This document shows positions 54,851 to 63,032 of a stretch of 64,000 nucleotides of DNA, one piece after another. The notes under the pieces are model-generated. The model made no database searches, was not told the DNA's origin, and worked only from the letters and a program-made list of their open reading frames with translations. The stretch is from assembly GCF_003667565.1 (NCBI RefSeq), contig NZ_RCUX01000013.1, positions 18,987 through 82,986 on the forward strand, given 5' to 3'. Source of the stretch: Mycetocola tolaasinivorans. Its GTDB lineage: Bacteria; Actinomycetota; Actinomycetes; Actinomycetales; Microbacteriaceae. Each line of letters opens with the position of its first letter. Positions within the stretch are counted from its first letter, which is position 1. Position numbers and translations under genes: made by a program.

Positions 54851-57800
54851 ATGTCTCCCGTTATTACGTTCCCGGCCGAGCTGCCCGTCTCGCAGAAGCG
54901 CACCGATATTTCCGATGCCATTCGCGACCACCAGGTAGTGATCGTTGCCGGTTCCACCGGGTCGGGAAAGACCACCCAGCTGCCGAAGATTCTGTTGGAG
55001 CTGGGGCGTGAGAGCATCGGGCACACCCAGCCGCGCCGAATTGCCGCGCGCACCATCGCCGAGCGCATCGCCGAGGAGCTGGGTGAGGAGGTCGGCGAGA
55101 CCGTTGGCTATCAGGTGCGATTCACCGATAAGGCGAGCGCGAGCACCAAGATCAAGCTGATGACCGACGGTATTCTCCTCAACGAGATTCACCACGATCG
55201 GCTCCTCAAGCGCTACGACACCATCATCATCGATGAGGCGCATGAGCGCAGCCTCAACATCGACTTCCTGCTGGGATATCTCAAGCAGCTGCTGCCCAAG
55301 CGCCCGGATCTCAAGGTCGTCATCACCTCGGCCACGATCGACCCGGAGTCGTTCTCGAAGCACTTCAACGATGCGCCGATCATCGAGGTCTCGGGCCGCA
55401 CCTATCCGGTGGAGATCCGGTTCCGTCCGCTGGTGGCCGACGAGAACGCCGAGGAGGACGAGGACACCGATACCCCGAGCCGCGATGACCGCAACTACAT
55501 TGAGGGCATCATCGATGGCCTGGATGAGCTGGCCCGCGAATCCCTCGGTGACGTGCTGGTCTTCCTCTCCGGTGAGGCGGAGATTCGCGATGCCGCCGAC
55601 GCCCTGCGAGCCCGTTATGCCGGCGCTACCGGTGTCACCGAGATCCTGCCACTGTACGGCCGGCTGAGCGCCGAGGAGCAGCACCGGGTATTCCGACCGG
55701 GGAACACCGCGGGGGTGCGCCGCCGGGTGATCCTCGCGACCAACGTGGCCGAGACCAGCCTCACCGTGCCGGGCATCAAGTACGTGATCGACGCGGGGAC
55801 CGCCCGCATCTCGCGCTACAGCGTGCGGGCGAAGATCCAGCGACTGCCGATCGAGGCGATCTCGCAGGCCTCGGCGAACCAGCGTTCGGGCCGTACCGGG
55901 CGTACCAGCCCGGGTATCGCGATCCGGCTGTACTCGGAGGAGGACTTCAACAAGCGCCCAGAGTTCACCGAACCCGAGGTGCTGCGCACAAACCTCGCCG
56001 CCGTTATCCTGCAGATGGTGTCGCTGGGGCTCGGCGATATCGCCGCGTTCCCGTTCCTGCAGGCCCCCGAGGCCCGCGGTATCAAGGACGGCCTCGACCT
56101 CCTCACCGAGCTCGGCGCGATCACCCAGCGCCCGGGCACCACCCCGCGTCTCACCAAGACCGGTCGTGACCTCGCCCGGCTGCCGATTGATCCGCGCTTT
56201 GCCCGCATGGTGCTGGAGTCGAAGAAGCACGGCACGACCCGCGAGGTCATGGCGATTGTCGCGGCCCTCACCATTCAGGATCCGCGCGAGCGCCCGGTCG
56301 AGAAGCGCCAGCAGGCCGATGAGTTCCACGCGCGCTTCGCCGACCCCACGAGCGACTTCCTCAGCCTGCTGGGCCTCTGGAACTACCTCGAGGAGAAGCA
56401 GAAGGAGCTCTCCTCGAGCGCGTTCCGCCGCATGTGCAAGGCCGAGTTCCTCAACTACCTGCGCGTGCGCGAGTGGCAGGACGTCTACCGCCAGCTGCGC
56501 CGGATGGCCTCGCAGCTGGGCCTCAGCGTCGGCGACCCCGCCACCAACCCGGACGGCATCCACCGCTCGATCCTCTCCGGTCTGCTCTCGCAGATCGGTA
56601 TCCGGGACGAGGCGGCCGCCGCGCAGGCGCAGGCCGCCAAGAAGCGTGGTGCCGCGGCGACGCCCGGCCCGCGCCGCAAGGGCGACTACGTGGGTGCGCG
56701 TCAGGCGCGCTTCGTGATCTTCCCGGGATCGGCGCTGATCAAGAAGCAGCCCGACGCGCTGATGGCCGCCGAGCTGGTCGAGACCAGCCGCCTGTTTGCG
56801 CGCACCGTCGCAAAGATCGATCCGGCCTGGGCCGAGGCCATCGCCCCGGATCTCTGCAAGCGCAGCTACTCGGAACCGCACTGGGAGAAAACCCAGGGCT
56901 CGGTCGTCGCGTATGAGAAGGTCACGCTGTATGGCGTGCCCATCATTCCGCGTCGCCGCGTGCAGTACGCACGCATCGACCTGGAGCTCTCGCGTGACCT
57001 CTTTATCCGCCATGCTCTGGTGCAGCGCGAGGCCGATTTCAAGCGGCTGAACCAGAAGCTCTTTGCCTTTGACCGCCAGAACGCCGGTCTGCGCCGCGAG
57101 CTCGCCGAGCGCGAGGAGCGCACGCGTCGCCGCGACATCCTCTTTGATGACGAGGCCGTGTACGACTTCTATAACGCGCGCATTCCGGCCGAGGTGGCCG
57201 ATCTGCGCGGGTTTGAGAAGTGGTGGCGTGAGGCCGCGGCCAGCACGCCGAAGCTCCTCACCATGCGTGCCGAGGATCTTCTGCCCGAGGATGCCGATGA
57301 CGTTGATGAGGGCCTGTTCCCGCCGACCTGGTCGCAGGGTGATCAGACGCTGAAGCTGCGCTATCGGTTTGAGCCGGGCACCGCGGATGACGGCGTGACC
57401 GTGATGGTGCCGCTCGCGCTCCTCCCCCGGCTCTCGCCGATCGGCTTTGACTGGCAGGTGCCGGGCCTGCGTGCCGAGCTCGTGACCGCGCTGCTGAAGT
57501 CGCTGCCCAAGCATATTCGCCGCAACGTGGTGCCCGCGGCCGACTGGGCCGCGCGCCTGCTCGCCGACCTCCCCACCGAGGTGCCGCAGCCGACCGCGAC
57601 CCAGGATGACACCCTGACTGCGCGCCTGGCGATCGCGATCAAGCGCGCCGTATACATCCCGATTGAGGCGGCCGACTTCGAGCTCGACCGCGTGCCCGAC
57701 CACCTCAAGATCACGTTCCGCGCGATCGATGAGCGCGGCCGCACCCTTAGCAGCGATAAGGACCTCACGGTGCTGCAATCGCGCCTGGCCACGAAGACCC

Positions 57801-58714
57801 GCACCCAGGTAGCGAAGGTGGCTCAGGCACGCACGGCCGATCCGATCGAGCGTCGCGGCCTCACCAGCTGGGACTTCGACGAGCTGCCGCGCTTCATCGA
57901 CAGCGATCAGGGCGGGCACGTGGTGCGCGGCTATCCGTCGCTCGTGGACCGCGGCGACAGCGTCGAGGTGCGGATCATGGCCACCGAGGCCGATCAGCTG
58001 CGCGAGCTGCCCGGCGGTGTGCGCCGCCTGCTGCAGCTGCAGACGGCCTCGCCGGTTTCGTACGTGCAGAACCACCTGACCGCCCCGGAGAAGCTGGCGC
58101 TGGCCGCGAGCCCGTATCAGAACACCCCGGCGCTGTTTGATGACTGCCTCACCGCGTGCATCGACGATGTGTTGCAGCGCGTGGTGCCCGGCGGCGCGAT
58201 CTTCATGCGCGCCGAGTTTGAGAAAGTGCGGGATCGGGTATCCCAGGCCATCATGAACGGCATGTTCGAGACGGTCTCGCTGACCGCGCGCATCCTGACC
58301 GCCTCCCGCGAGGCCGATAAGGCGCTGAGCAAGGCGACGAGCCTGACCCTGCTGCCCGCGCTCACCGATATGAAGGCGCAGCGCGCGGGGCTCGTGTACC
58401 CGGGATTCGTCTCGCGCACGGGGCTGGCCCGAATGAGAGATATCACTCGTTATCTTTCGGGGATCACGCACCGCGCCTCCCGCCTCGCCGACAACGCGAA
58501 CCGGGATCGCGCCTGGCAGAACGAGATCGAAACCGCCACCGCCCGCTTCACCCAGGCCGGCGGTACCATCCCGCTGCCCGAACACGCGCCGGAGAACCTG
58601 GTGCAGGCACGCTGGATGCTCGAGGAGTTCCGCATCAGCCTGTTCGCCCAGCACCTCGGCACCAGCCAGTCGGTATCGCTGCAGCGCATCACCAAGGCGC
58701 TGGATCAGCGCTAG
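54851..58714 (+). CDS. hrpA: ATP-dependent RNA helicase HrpA
   Basis: 1287 residues, DEAH/RHA helicase. GSTGSGKTT (34-42), DEAH (128-131), SAT (160-162), VAETSLTVPGIKYVIDAG and QRSGRTGR are motifs I, II, III, V and VI. A winged helix, ratchet and OB fold follow, then the long C-terminal DUF3418 region typical of bacterial HrpA. It acts on mRNA or stalled ribosomes. TAGAAT eight bases before ATG gives at most a two-base leader. A 1374-residue antisense frame opposite it is a composition artefact. Confidence 0.96.
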   Translation: MSPVITFPAELPVSQKRTDISDAIRDHQVVIVAGSTGSGKTTQLPKILLELGRESIGHTQPRRIAARTIAERIAEELGEEVGETVGYQVRFTDKASASTKIKLMTDGILLNEIHHDRLLKRYDTIIIDEAHERSLNIDFLLGYLKQLLPKRPDLKVVITSATIDPESFSKHFNDAPIIEVSGRTYPVEIRFRPLVADENAEEDEDTDTPSRDDRNYIEGIIDGLDELARESLGDVLVFLSGEAEIRDAADALRARYAGATGVTEILPLYGRLSAEEQHRVFRPGNTAGVRRRVILATNVAETSLTVPGIKYVIDAGTARISRYSVRAKIQRLPIEAISQASANQRSGRTGRTSPGIAIRLYSEEDFNKRPEFTEPEVLRTNLAAVILQMVSLGLGDIAAFPFLQAPEARGIKDGLDLLTELGAITQRPGTTPRLTKTGRDLARLPIDPRFARMVLESKKHGTTREVMAIVAALTIQDPRERPVEKRQQADEFHARFADPTSDFLSLLGLWNYLEEKQKELSSSAFRRMCKAEFLNYLRVREWQDVYRQLRRMASQLGLSVGDPATNPDGIHRSILSGLLSQIGIRDEAAAAQAQAAKKRGAAATPGPRRKGDYVGARQARFVIFPGSALIKKQPDALMAAELVETSRLFARTVAKIDPAWAEAIAPDLCKRSYSEPHWEKTQGSVVAYEKVTLYGVPIIPRRRVQYARIDLELSRDLFIRHALVQREADFKRLNQKLFAFDRQNAGLRRELAEREERTRRRDILFDDEAVYDFYNARIPAEVADLRGFEKWWREAAASTPKLLTMRAEDLLPEDADDVDEGLFPPTWSQGDQTLKLRYRFEPGTADDGVTVMVPLALLPRLSPIGFDWQVPGLRAELVTALLKSLPKHIRRNVVPAADWAARLLADLPTEVPQPTATQDDTLTARLAIAIKRAVYIPIEAADFELDRVPDHLKITFRAIDERGRTLSSDKDLTVLQSRLATKTRTQVAKVAQARTADPIERRGLTSWDFDELPRFIDSDQGGHVVRGYPSLVDRGDSVEVRIMATEADQLRELPGGVRRLLQLQTASPVSYVQNHLTAPEKLALAASPYQNTPALFDDCLTACIDDVLQRVVPGGAIFMRAEFEKVRDRVSQAIMNGMFETVSLTARILTASREADKALSKATSLTLLPALTDMKAQRAGLVYPGFVSRTGLARMRDITRYLSGITHRASRLADNANRDRAWQNEIETATARFTQAGGTIPLPEHAPENLVQARWMLEEFRISLFAQHLGTSQSVSLQRITKALDQR

Positions 58715-58731
58715 CGCGCACCATCGCCGCC

Positions 58732-58768
58732 AAACGGGGCGTGCCTCCCTCGGAGACACGCCCCGTTT
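58732..58768 (+). terminator. Terminator of hrpA
   Basis: A stem of about 16 bp with one mismatch around CCTC ends in GTTTCGTGTCTT. Confidence 0.8.
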
Positions 58769-58925
58769 CGTGTCTTATAGCTTCACAATTCGTCTCATAA
58801 CTACGTGCAGTTTGCGACATTTTGCGAGCGGGTCCATCGTGGAACCTGTATCAACTCGCGCGAGCGGGAATAAAAACCGCCGCCTGACGGTAGATACCGA
58901 TATGGATAGAGGAGAACCCGAGCAG

Positions 58926-59528
58926 ATGACTACCGCAGCGAACGTTCTGTCGCCCATCACCCACGACCCCGCCGACACCACGGAGGAAACCCTGGGATTT
59001 GATGCGGGCCTTGCTCCGGATGACTTCAAGGCCGCGTTCCGCAACCACCCCGCGGGTGTCGCCGTGGTCACCGCCGATGACGGCACCGGCCCGGTCGCCA
59101 TGACCGTCACCTCGGTCTTCTCCGTCAGTGCCGACCCCGCCCTGCTGGTGTTCTCGGTCTCCGACCTCTCCTCCAGTGCCAAGACCATCATCGCCGCCGA
59201 TACCCTCGTGGTGCACCTCCTCGGCGCCGACCAGCTCGACATCGCCAAGCTCGGCGCCACCAGCGGCATCGACCGCTTCGAAGACACCTCCATCTGGTCG
59301 CGCCTCATCACCGGCGAGCCCTTCTATCCGGCCGCACAGACCTGGATCCGCGGCCGCGTCGTCAACTCGCTGCGCGCCGGTGCCTCCACCGTTGTGGTTG
59401 TGCACGCCCTCCAGGCAAACGCCCCCGAGGCCGGCAGCATCGAGGCCGACGCCACCGAGTCACGCCCGCTGGTGTACCACAACCGCACCTGGCACCACCT
59501 GGGCGAGCACAGCAACCTGGAGCTGTAA
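58926..59528 (+). CDS. Flavin reductase family protein
   Basis: 200 residues. FKAAFRNHPAGVAVVTADDGTGPVAMTVTSVFSVSADPALLVFSVSDLSSS is the FMN-binding split-barrel start of HpaC/flavin reductases; HLLGADQLDIAKLGA and WIRGRVV follow. Family members supply reduced flavin to monooxygenases; no partner is adjacent. A GAGGAGAA stretch precedes ATG 58926. The end (HHLGEHSNLEL) is repeated 74 bp downstream. A 13-base motif upstream is shared with the NTF2-like gene. Confidence 0.9.
   Translation: MTTAANVLSPITHDPADTTEETLGFDAGLAPDDFKAAFRNHPAGVAVVTADDGTGPVAMTVTSVFSVSADPALLVFSVSDLSSSAKTIIAADTLVVHLLGADQLDIAKLGATSGIDRFEDTSIWSRLITGEPFYPAAQTWIRGRVVNSLRAGASTVVVVHALQANAPEAGSIEADATESRPLVYHNRTWHHLGEHSNLEL
59494..59528 (+). 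repeat. 3' end of flavin reductase gene, first copy of direct repeat
   Basis: 35 bp including the stop codon. The same sequence, with three changed bases, recurs at 59568-59602. Confidence 0.85.
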
Positions 59529-59567
59529 CCATACCCTCGAAAAACAACCGCCAGCGCCCAGGACGCA

Positions 59568-59602
59568 ACCACCTGGGCGAGCACTCCAACCTGGAGCTGT
59601 AG
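59568..59602 (+). pseudogene. Remnant tail of a second flavin reductase gene
   Basis: The bases encode NHLGEHSNLEL and TAG, matching the end of the gene just upstream. Differences are AGC to TCC (both Ser) and TAA to TAG, so the copy was under protein-level constraint. It lies in another frame relative to the upstream gene, preceded by about eight unrelated codons. It is best read as the tail of a deleted paralogue. Confidence 0.55.
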
Positions 59603-59625
59603 CGGTAACGCACTTTTTTACGACG

Positions 59626-59665
59626 AAAGCGGGGCCGGAGATTTCTCTCCGGCCCCGCTTTCGTG
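59626..59665. terminator. Perfect 18-bp hairpin between convergent genes
   Basis: Arms 59626-59643 and 59648-59665 are perfectly complementary around TTTC. It closes both the flavin reductase and the sulfurtransferase units. Confidence 0.85.
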
Positions 59666-59673
59666 TGTCTGGG

Positions 59674-60507
59674 CTACGCGCCCACGGCCACGGGGCGCTC
59701 GGGGTCGCGGGACCAGGCGCTCCAGGAGCCGGCGAAGATCGCCGCGGGCAGCCCTGCCTCGGAGAGCGCGAGGGCGGTGTGGGCGGCGGTGATTCCGGAT
59801 CCGCAGGTGGTGCCGATCTCGGCGCCCGCGGTCGCGCCCACCGCGGCGAACACCTCGCGCAGCTTCTCGGGCGCGAGGAAATGACCGTTTTCCAGGTAGG
59901 TGCCGGAGGGCACGTTGACGGCACCGGGGATGTGTCCGGCACGCGGATCCATCGGCTCGGTCTCACCGCGGAAGCGCTCCCCCGCGCGCGAGTCGATCAG
60001 CACGCCGGATGCGGCTAGCGCCGCGGCACCGTCGGCGTCGAGAACGGTGTTGTGGCCCAGCTCGGTGAGCACGAGGCTGCCCGCCTCGGGCCGCACCTCG
60101 CCGGTGTCCAGCGTGCCGTTTTCAGCCTGCCAGGCCGCGAGGCCGCCATCCAGCACCCGAACGTTGGTGAAGCCGGCGTCGGCGAGGACCCACCAGGCCC
60201 GCGCGGACGGCAGCGAGGCAAACGTGTCGTAGGCCACGACCGTGTCGCCCGGGTTGATTCCCCAGCGCGCCACGGCGTCGTTCAGAATCTCCAGGGTGGG
60301 CAGCGGGTGCCGGCCGAGTGCGGGGTCGCCCTGCGGGTCGGCCAGCTCGGTATCGAGGTTCACAAAAACGGCCCCGGGGATGTGCCCGGCGAGGTAGTCC
60401 TCGTGGCCGTCCGGCTTGTCCAACCGCCAGCGCACATCCAGCACGCGAACGGGGGCATCGGTCTCCAGAAGGGCGGCGAGTTCGGCCGCGCTGATGAGGT
60501 TGCTCAT
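59674..60507 (-). CDS. Sulfurtransferase (thiosulfate/3-mercaptopyruvate)
   Basis: 277 residues, two rhodanese domains. The C-terminal loop TTCGSGITAAHTALAL has the catalytic Cys235. CGSGIT favours 3-mercaptopyruvate-type specificity (CGxGxT). DVRWRLDKPDGHEDYLAGHIPGA and DSRAGERFRGETEPMDPRAGHIPGA are the paired entry motifs. TACTCT, six bases, then ATG 60507 makes a leaderless start. It is the working counterpart of the Cys-less protein at 53976-54782. Confidence 0.94.
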   Translation of the reverse strand: MSNLISAAELAALLETDAPVRVLDVRWRLDKPDGHEDYLAGHIPGAVFVNLDTELADPQGDPALGRHPLPTLEILNDAVARWGINPGDTVVAYDTFASLPSARAWWVLADAGFTNVRVLDGGLAAWQAENGTLDTGEVRPEAGSLVLTELGHNTVLDADGAAALAASGVLIDSRAGERFRGETEPMDPRAGHIPGAVNVPSGTYLENGHFLAPEKLREVFAAVGATAGAEIGTTCGSGITAAHTALALSEAGLPAAIFAGSWSAWSRDPERPVAVGA

Positions 60508-60625
60508 GTGCCCAGAGTAGTCCGGTTTGGCTGGGTGCGGGGTGCATTCGTACACGCTGATTCCGGTTCTACGAGCGCACGGGTTGAGCCCGGCAAAATA
60601 CCCGCCTCCGTGAAATCGAGAGGAG

Positions 60626-60734
60626 AGTTGTTGGTCGCAAACAGCCCCTAAGAATCACGAAGGCCCGTGCGGGTACACGGCCCTCGGAGGTGGAGCGCTT
60701 TCGCGCGTCCACGAGTAACGGTAGACGGGAGCCA
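60626..60734. repeat. 109-bp direct repeat, copy A
   Basis: About nine mismatches by eye against copy B (61582-61690), no gaps. It holds a hairpin (damaged here at two pairs) and a second stem around GCGCTTTCGCGC. It lies upstream of the promoter of the small-peptide/lipoprotein cassette. Confidence 0.85.
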
Positions 60735-60745
60735 CTCAAAAAATC

Positions 60746-60774
60746 TTGCCTTTCGTCCCGGCTCAGAATATATT
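60746..60774 (+). promoter_or_regulatory. Promoter of the small-peptide/lipoprotein cassette
   Basis: TTGCCT and TATATT are 17 bases apart, close to the housekeeping sigma consensus. Transcription would start near 60781, just after copy A of the repeat. Confidence 0.65.
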
Positions 60775-60827
60775 GTGGGGAACTTTTCACACTGGTGTGG
60801 AAGGCCTGAAAATGGAGGTTTCTGCGC

Positions 60828-60926
60828 GTGGCAAATTCTAGCTCCAACAAGACCCAGGCGTTGCCCCGCCGAAAGACCACACAAGTTGCCCTCGGGCTCG
60901 TCTTGTACGAGTCCAAGCACCGCTGA
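60828..60926 (+). CDS. Possible 32-residue basic peptide
   Basis: GTG 60828 with TGGAGG nine bases upstream opens a frame of 33 codons. The peptide begins VANSSSNKTQALPRRKTT and ends in VALGLVLYESKHR: Ser/Asn start, basic middle, a short hydrophobic stretch and a basic tail. No signal peptide. It lies between the promoter and the lipoprotein gene, so it may be a leader peptide or an independent product. Not recognised. Confidence 0.4.
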   Translation: MANSSSNKTQALPRRKTTQVALGLVLYESKHR

Positions 60927-60971
60927 AGTCAACGAATCGAACGGGTACGACAGGTGAGAGGAGATCCCAGG

Positions 60972-61583
60972 ATGCGGACCATCAGGTTTGTCATTGCTAC
61001 TGTCGCCATCGCCGTCCTGGCCTCGTGTGCAGCGAACCCTTCGACCACACCCGGTGCGGGTGCCACGGTTGAGCTCATGGCTGACTATCCCCCCTTTGAC
61101 GCTGGCTCTCTCACCCAGAGCGCAGATCTGATCATCGAGGGCACGGCCCTGTCCTCCGAGCCCACCGTGCTGACGCCTCGCTATGAGGGAGACACGGCTC
61201 AAGAGAACCCCATACTCGGCCTGTCCGAGGAGGAACAAAAGAGGGTAATCGCTGACGATGAGGGCGTTCCGGCCACCGCGGTCACCTTTCGCGTAGACAC
61301 GGTGCACAAGGGCGCTGTAGGGGTAGGACAGGAGATCGTCATCCTGCAAACCGGCGGAGTCGTTGACGGCGTCACCTATAAAGTCCGCGAAGAAGACCCA
61401 CTCAAGACTCAAGAAAGCTATCTCATCTTCGCGGGTAAGAGTCACGACGGGGCCTTCTACATCCTCGGCGGATCGGCCGGGACCTACATCTCCACCGGCG
61501 ATGACACGTTCTCCGCCGTAAACCCCGATACTGCTCCATTCTCAGAGATCGACAGCGCCGAGGTGGCAAATCTCGCTGACTAG
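60972..61583 (+). CDS. Lipoprotein of unknown function
   Basis: 203 residues. Signal peptide with lipobox VLASC (Cys 19). The mature part is acidic with a beta-rich pattern (LTQSADLIIEGTALSSEPTVLTPR, AVTFRVDTVHKGAVGVGQEIVILQTGG, ESYLIFAG) that resembles small secreted beta-barrel or OB-like domains found in Gram-positive lipoproteins. Start ATG 60972 with GGAG about eight bases before. The stop codon lies at the first bases of repeat copy B. Composition is less GC-rich than flanking genes. Confidence 0.8.
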   Translation: MRTIRFVIATVAIAVLASCAANPSTTPGAGATVELMADYPPFDAGSLTQSADLIIEGTALSSEPTVLTPRYEGDTAQENPILGLSEEEQKRVIADDEGVPATAVTFRVDTVHKGAVGVGQEIVILQTGGVVDGVTYKVREEDPLKTQESYLIFAGKSHDGAFYILGGSAGTYISTGDDTFSAVNPDTAPFSEIDSAEVANLAD

Positions 61584-61690
61584 TTGTTGGTCGCAAACAG
61601 GCCCCAGGAAGCACGAAGGCCCGTGTGGGTACACGGGCCTCGGAGGTGGAGCGCTTTCGCGCGTCCACGGGTAACGGTAGACCGGGGCCA
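61582..61690. repeat. 109-bp direct repeat, copy B
   Basis: It begins at the lipoprotein stop codon. Its first hairpin is perfect here (10-bp arms AGGCCCGTGT and ACACGGGCCT around GGGT), so it can end the lipoprotein transcript. A second stem follows. Confidence 0.85.
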
Positions 61691-61761
61691 TCAATCGTGC
61701 AACCAACGAGGACAACGCGGAAAACGGCGCAGGGTCGTGCTCCGCGAGGTGTGTTCCCGCA

Positions 61762-62862
61762 TCAACCGCGCAGCGGCACCCTCACGTCTCCGCCGGCCTC
61801 CTCGGAGAGGCGTTCGCCCATCTGGATGACGGTGGGTTCGGCGATGAAGCCGCCGGCGAAGAGACTCTGGCCCTGCGCGAAGCCCTGGGCGCGACGGATG
61901 AGGTCTTCGGAGACGAATCCGAACACCTCGGCGAGCTCGGTGAGGTCGCGGGGTGCGTTGACACGCATGAGGCCGAGGTTGTCGCACTGGGAGAGCACGT
62001 TGGGGTGGATCTTGGTGGGGCGCTGGGTGGAGAGGAACAGCCACAGGCCAAATTTGCGTCCCTCAGCGGCGATCTGAATGAGGCGCTGGGTGAGTGCCTT
62101 TTCGACCGCGGTGACGGGTTCGGGCGAGCAGAGGTTGTGCGCCTCGTCGATCACGATGAGCATCGGGCGACGTTCCTCGCGACGCTCCCAGAGGTGTTCG
62201 AGGACGGCGAGGGCGGCCACCTTGGGTTCGGCCGGATGATCGAAGCCGCCGAGGTCGAGCACGGTGGCGCGGGGACGCTCATCGATGACGTCGGTCACCG
62301 AGTGGGCACCGCGCGACCACAGCTCCCATTCGAGCACCTGGAGGTTTTCCATCCGGTTGGCGAGGCGACCCTCCCACTTGTCGCCGCTCTCACGCAGCTT
62401 GCGCACCATTTCGGCGGTGTCAAAGCCCGCGGCGTCAAACCCCGTGGTTTCGCGGTCGAGGTGCAACAGGACGTTGTACTCCTCGGAGTCGGCGATCGGG
62501 TCGATCTGCAGCACCGCGGCCTTCGCCGCCGGAGACAGGTCCACGTAGCGCACGAGCAGGCGCTCGCCCTCGGCCCGGCCGGAGCGGAACACCCGCATGT
62601 CGAGGTCGCCCCAGCGCTCATTCGCGGCATCGCTCGCCGTGGGGCGGGTCTCGCGCAGACGCACAAAGTCGGCGTTGGGATCCAGGATCAGCAGGGGCAG
62701 CTCGGTGTGCAGCAGGAGCTGCTCAAGCACCACGCCTAGCGCGTACGTCTTGCCGCTTCCACTCTGACCGCACCAGAAGGTGTGCCGGTTGAACTTACGT
62801 GCGTCAATCTTTGCCGGCGTTCCCGGAGCGTCGAGTACGTCGCCGATGATCAGCTCGGTCAT
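61762..62862 (-). CDS. HerA-like/DUF87 ATPase
   Basis: 366 residues. Walker A CGQSGSGKTYALG (about 31-43), Walker B LIVIDEAHNLCSPE, then STQRPTKIHPNVLSQCDNLGLMRV with the sensor Arg, as in HerA/FtsK-type pumps and VirB4-like ATPases. The N-terminal HAS barrel of HerA is reduced to about 20 residues. No NurA, SIR2 or other partner gene is near. ATG 62862 with AAGGAC close by. Role unknown; DNA processing or defence is possible. Confidence 0.85.
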   Translation of the reverse strand: MTELIIGDVLDAPGTPAKIDARKFNRHTFWCGQSGSGKTYALGVVLEQLLLHTELPLLILDPNADFVRLRETRPTASDAANERWGDLDMRVFRSGRAEGERLLVRYVDLSPAAKAAVLQIDPIADSEEYNVLLHLDRETTGFDAAGFDTAEMVRKLRESGDKWEGRLANRMENLQVLEWELWSRGAHSVTDVIDERPRATVLDLGGFDHPAEPKVAALAVLEHLWERREERRPMLIVIDEAHNLCSPEPVTAVEKALTQRLIQIAAEGRKFGLWLFLSTQRPTKIHPNVLSQCDNLGLMRVNAPRDLTELAEVFGFVSEDLIRRAQGFAQGQSLFAGGFIAEPTVIQMGERLSEEAGGDVRVPLRG

Positions 62863-62968
62863 GGTGTCCTTTCGCTTTGACTCCAAGAATGGTCTGTTCC
62901 CGCGAGAAGGTAAAGGGGTATTTTCAGTTTTTCTGCCCGGAAGCACCGGCTGGGTTCCGGGCACGAAG

Positions 62969-63006
62969 AAAGCCCCGGAATCGCACTGCTGCGATTCCGG
63001 GGCTTT
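62969..63006 (-). terminator. Terminator of nrdF
   Basis: A perfect 17-bp stem (62969-62985 and 62990-63006) around CTGC lies 26 bases after the nrdF stop. On the minus strand TTCTTCG follows. Confidence 0.85.
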
Positions 63007-63032
63007 TCGTGTTGTTGACGAAGCCTAGGTGC

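Noticed and set aside
54635..58759. 1374-codon open frame on the minus strand opposite hrpA
   Set aside because: hrpA on the plus strand has all helicase motifs in order. The antisense frame is an effect of high-GC codon use, with low-complexity Arg/Leu/Gly-rich translation and no known domain.
59494..59602. Simple recent DNA duplication of the flavin reductase end
   Set aside because: The differences are synonymous and the stop codon differs. This fits an older coding paralogue better than a fresh copy.
60569..61668. Two minus-strand frames that share a DARKRSTSE-type peptide
   Set aside because: The likeness comes from the 109-bp direct repeat being read in the same frame. Outside the repeat they share nothing and have no ribosome site.
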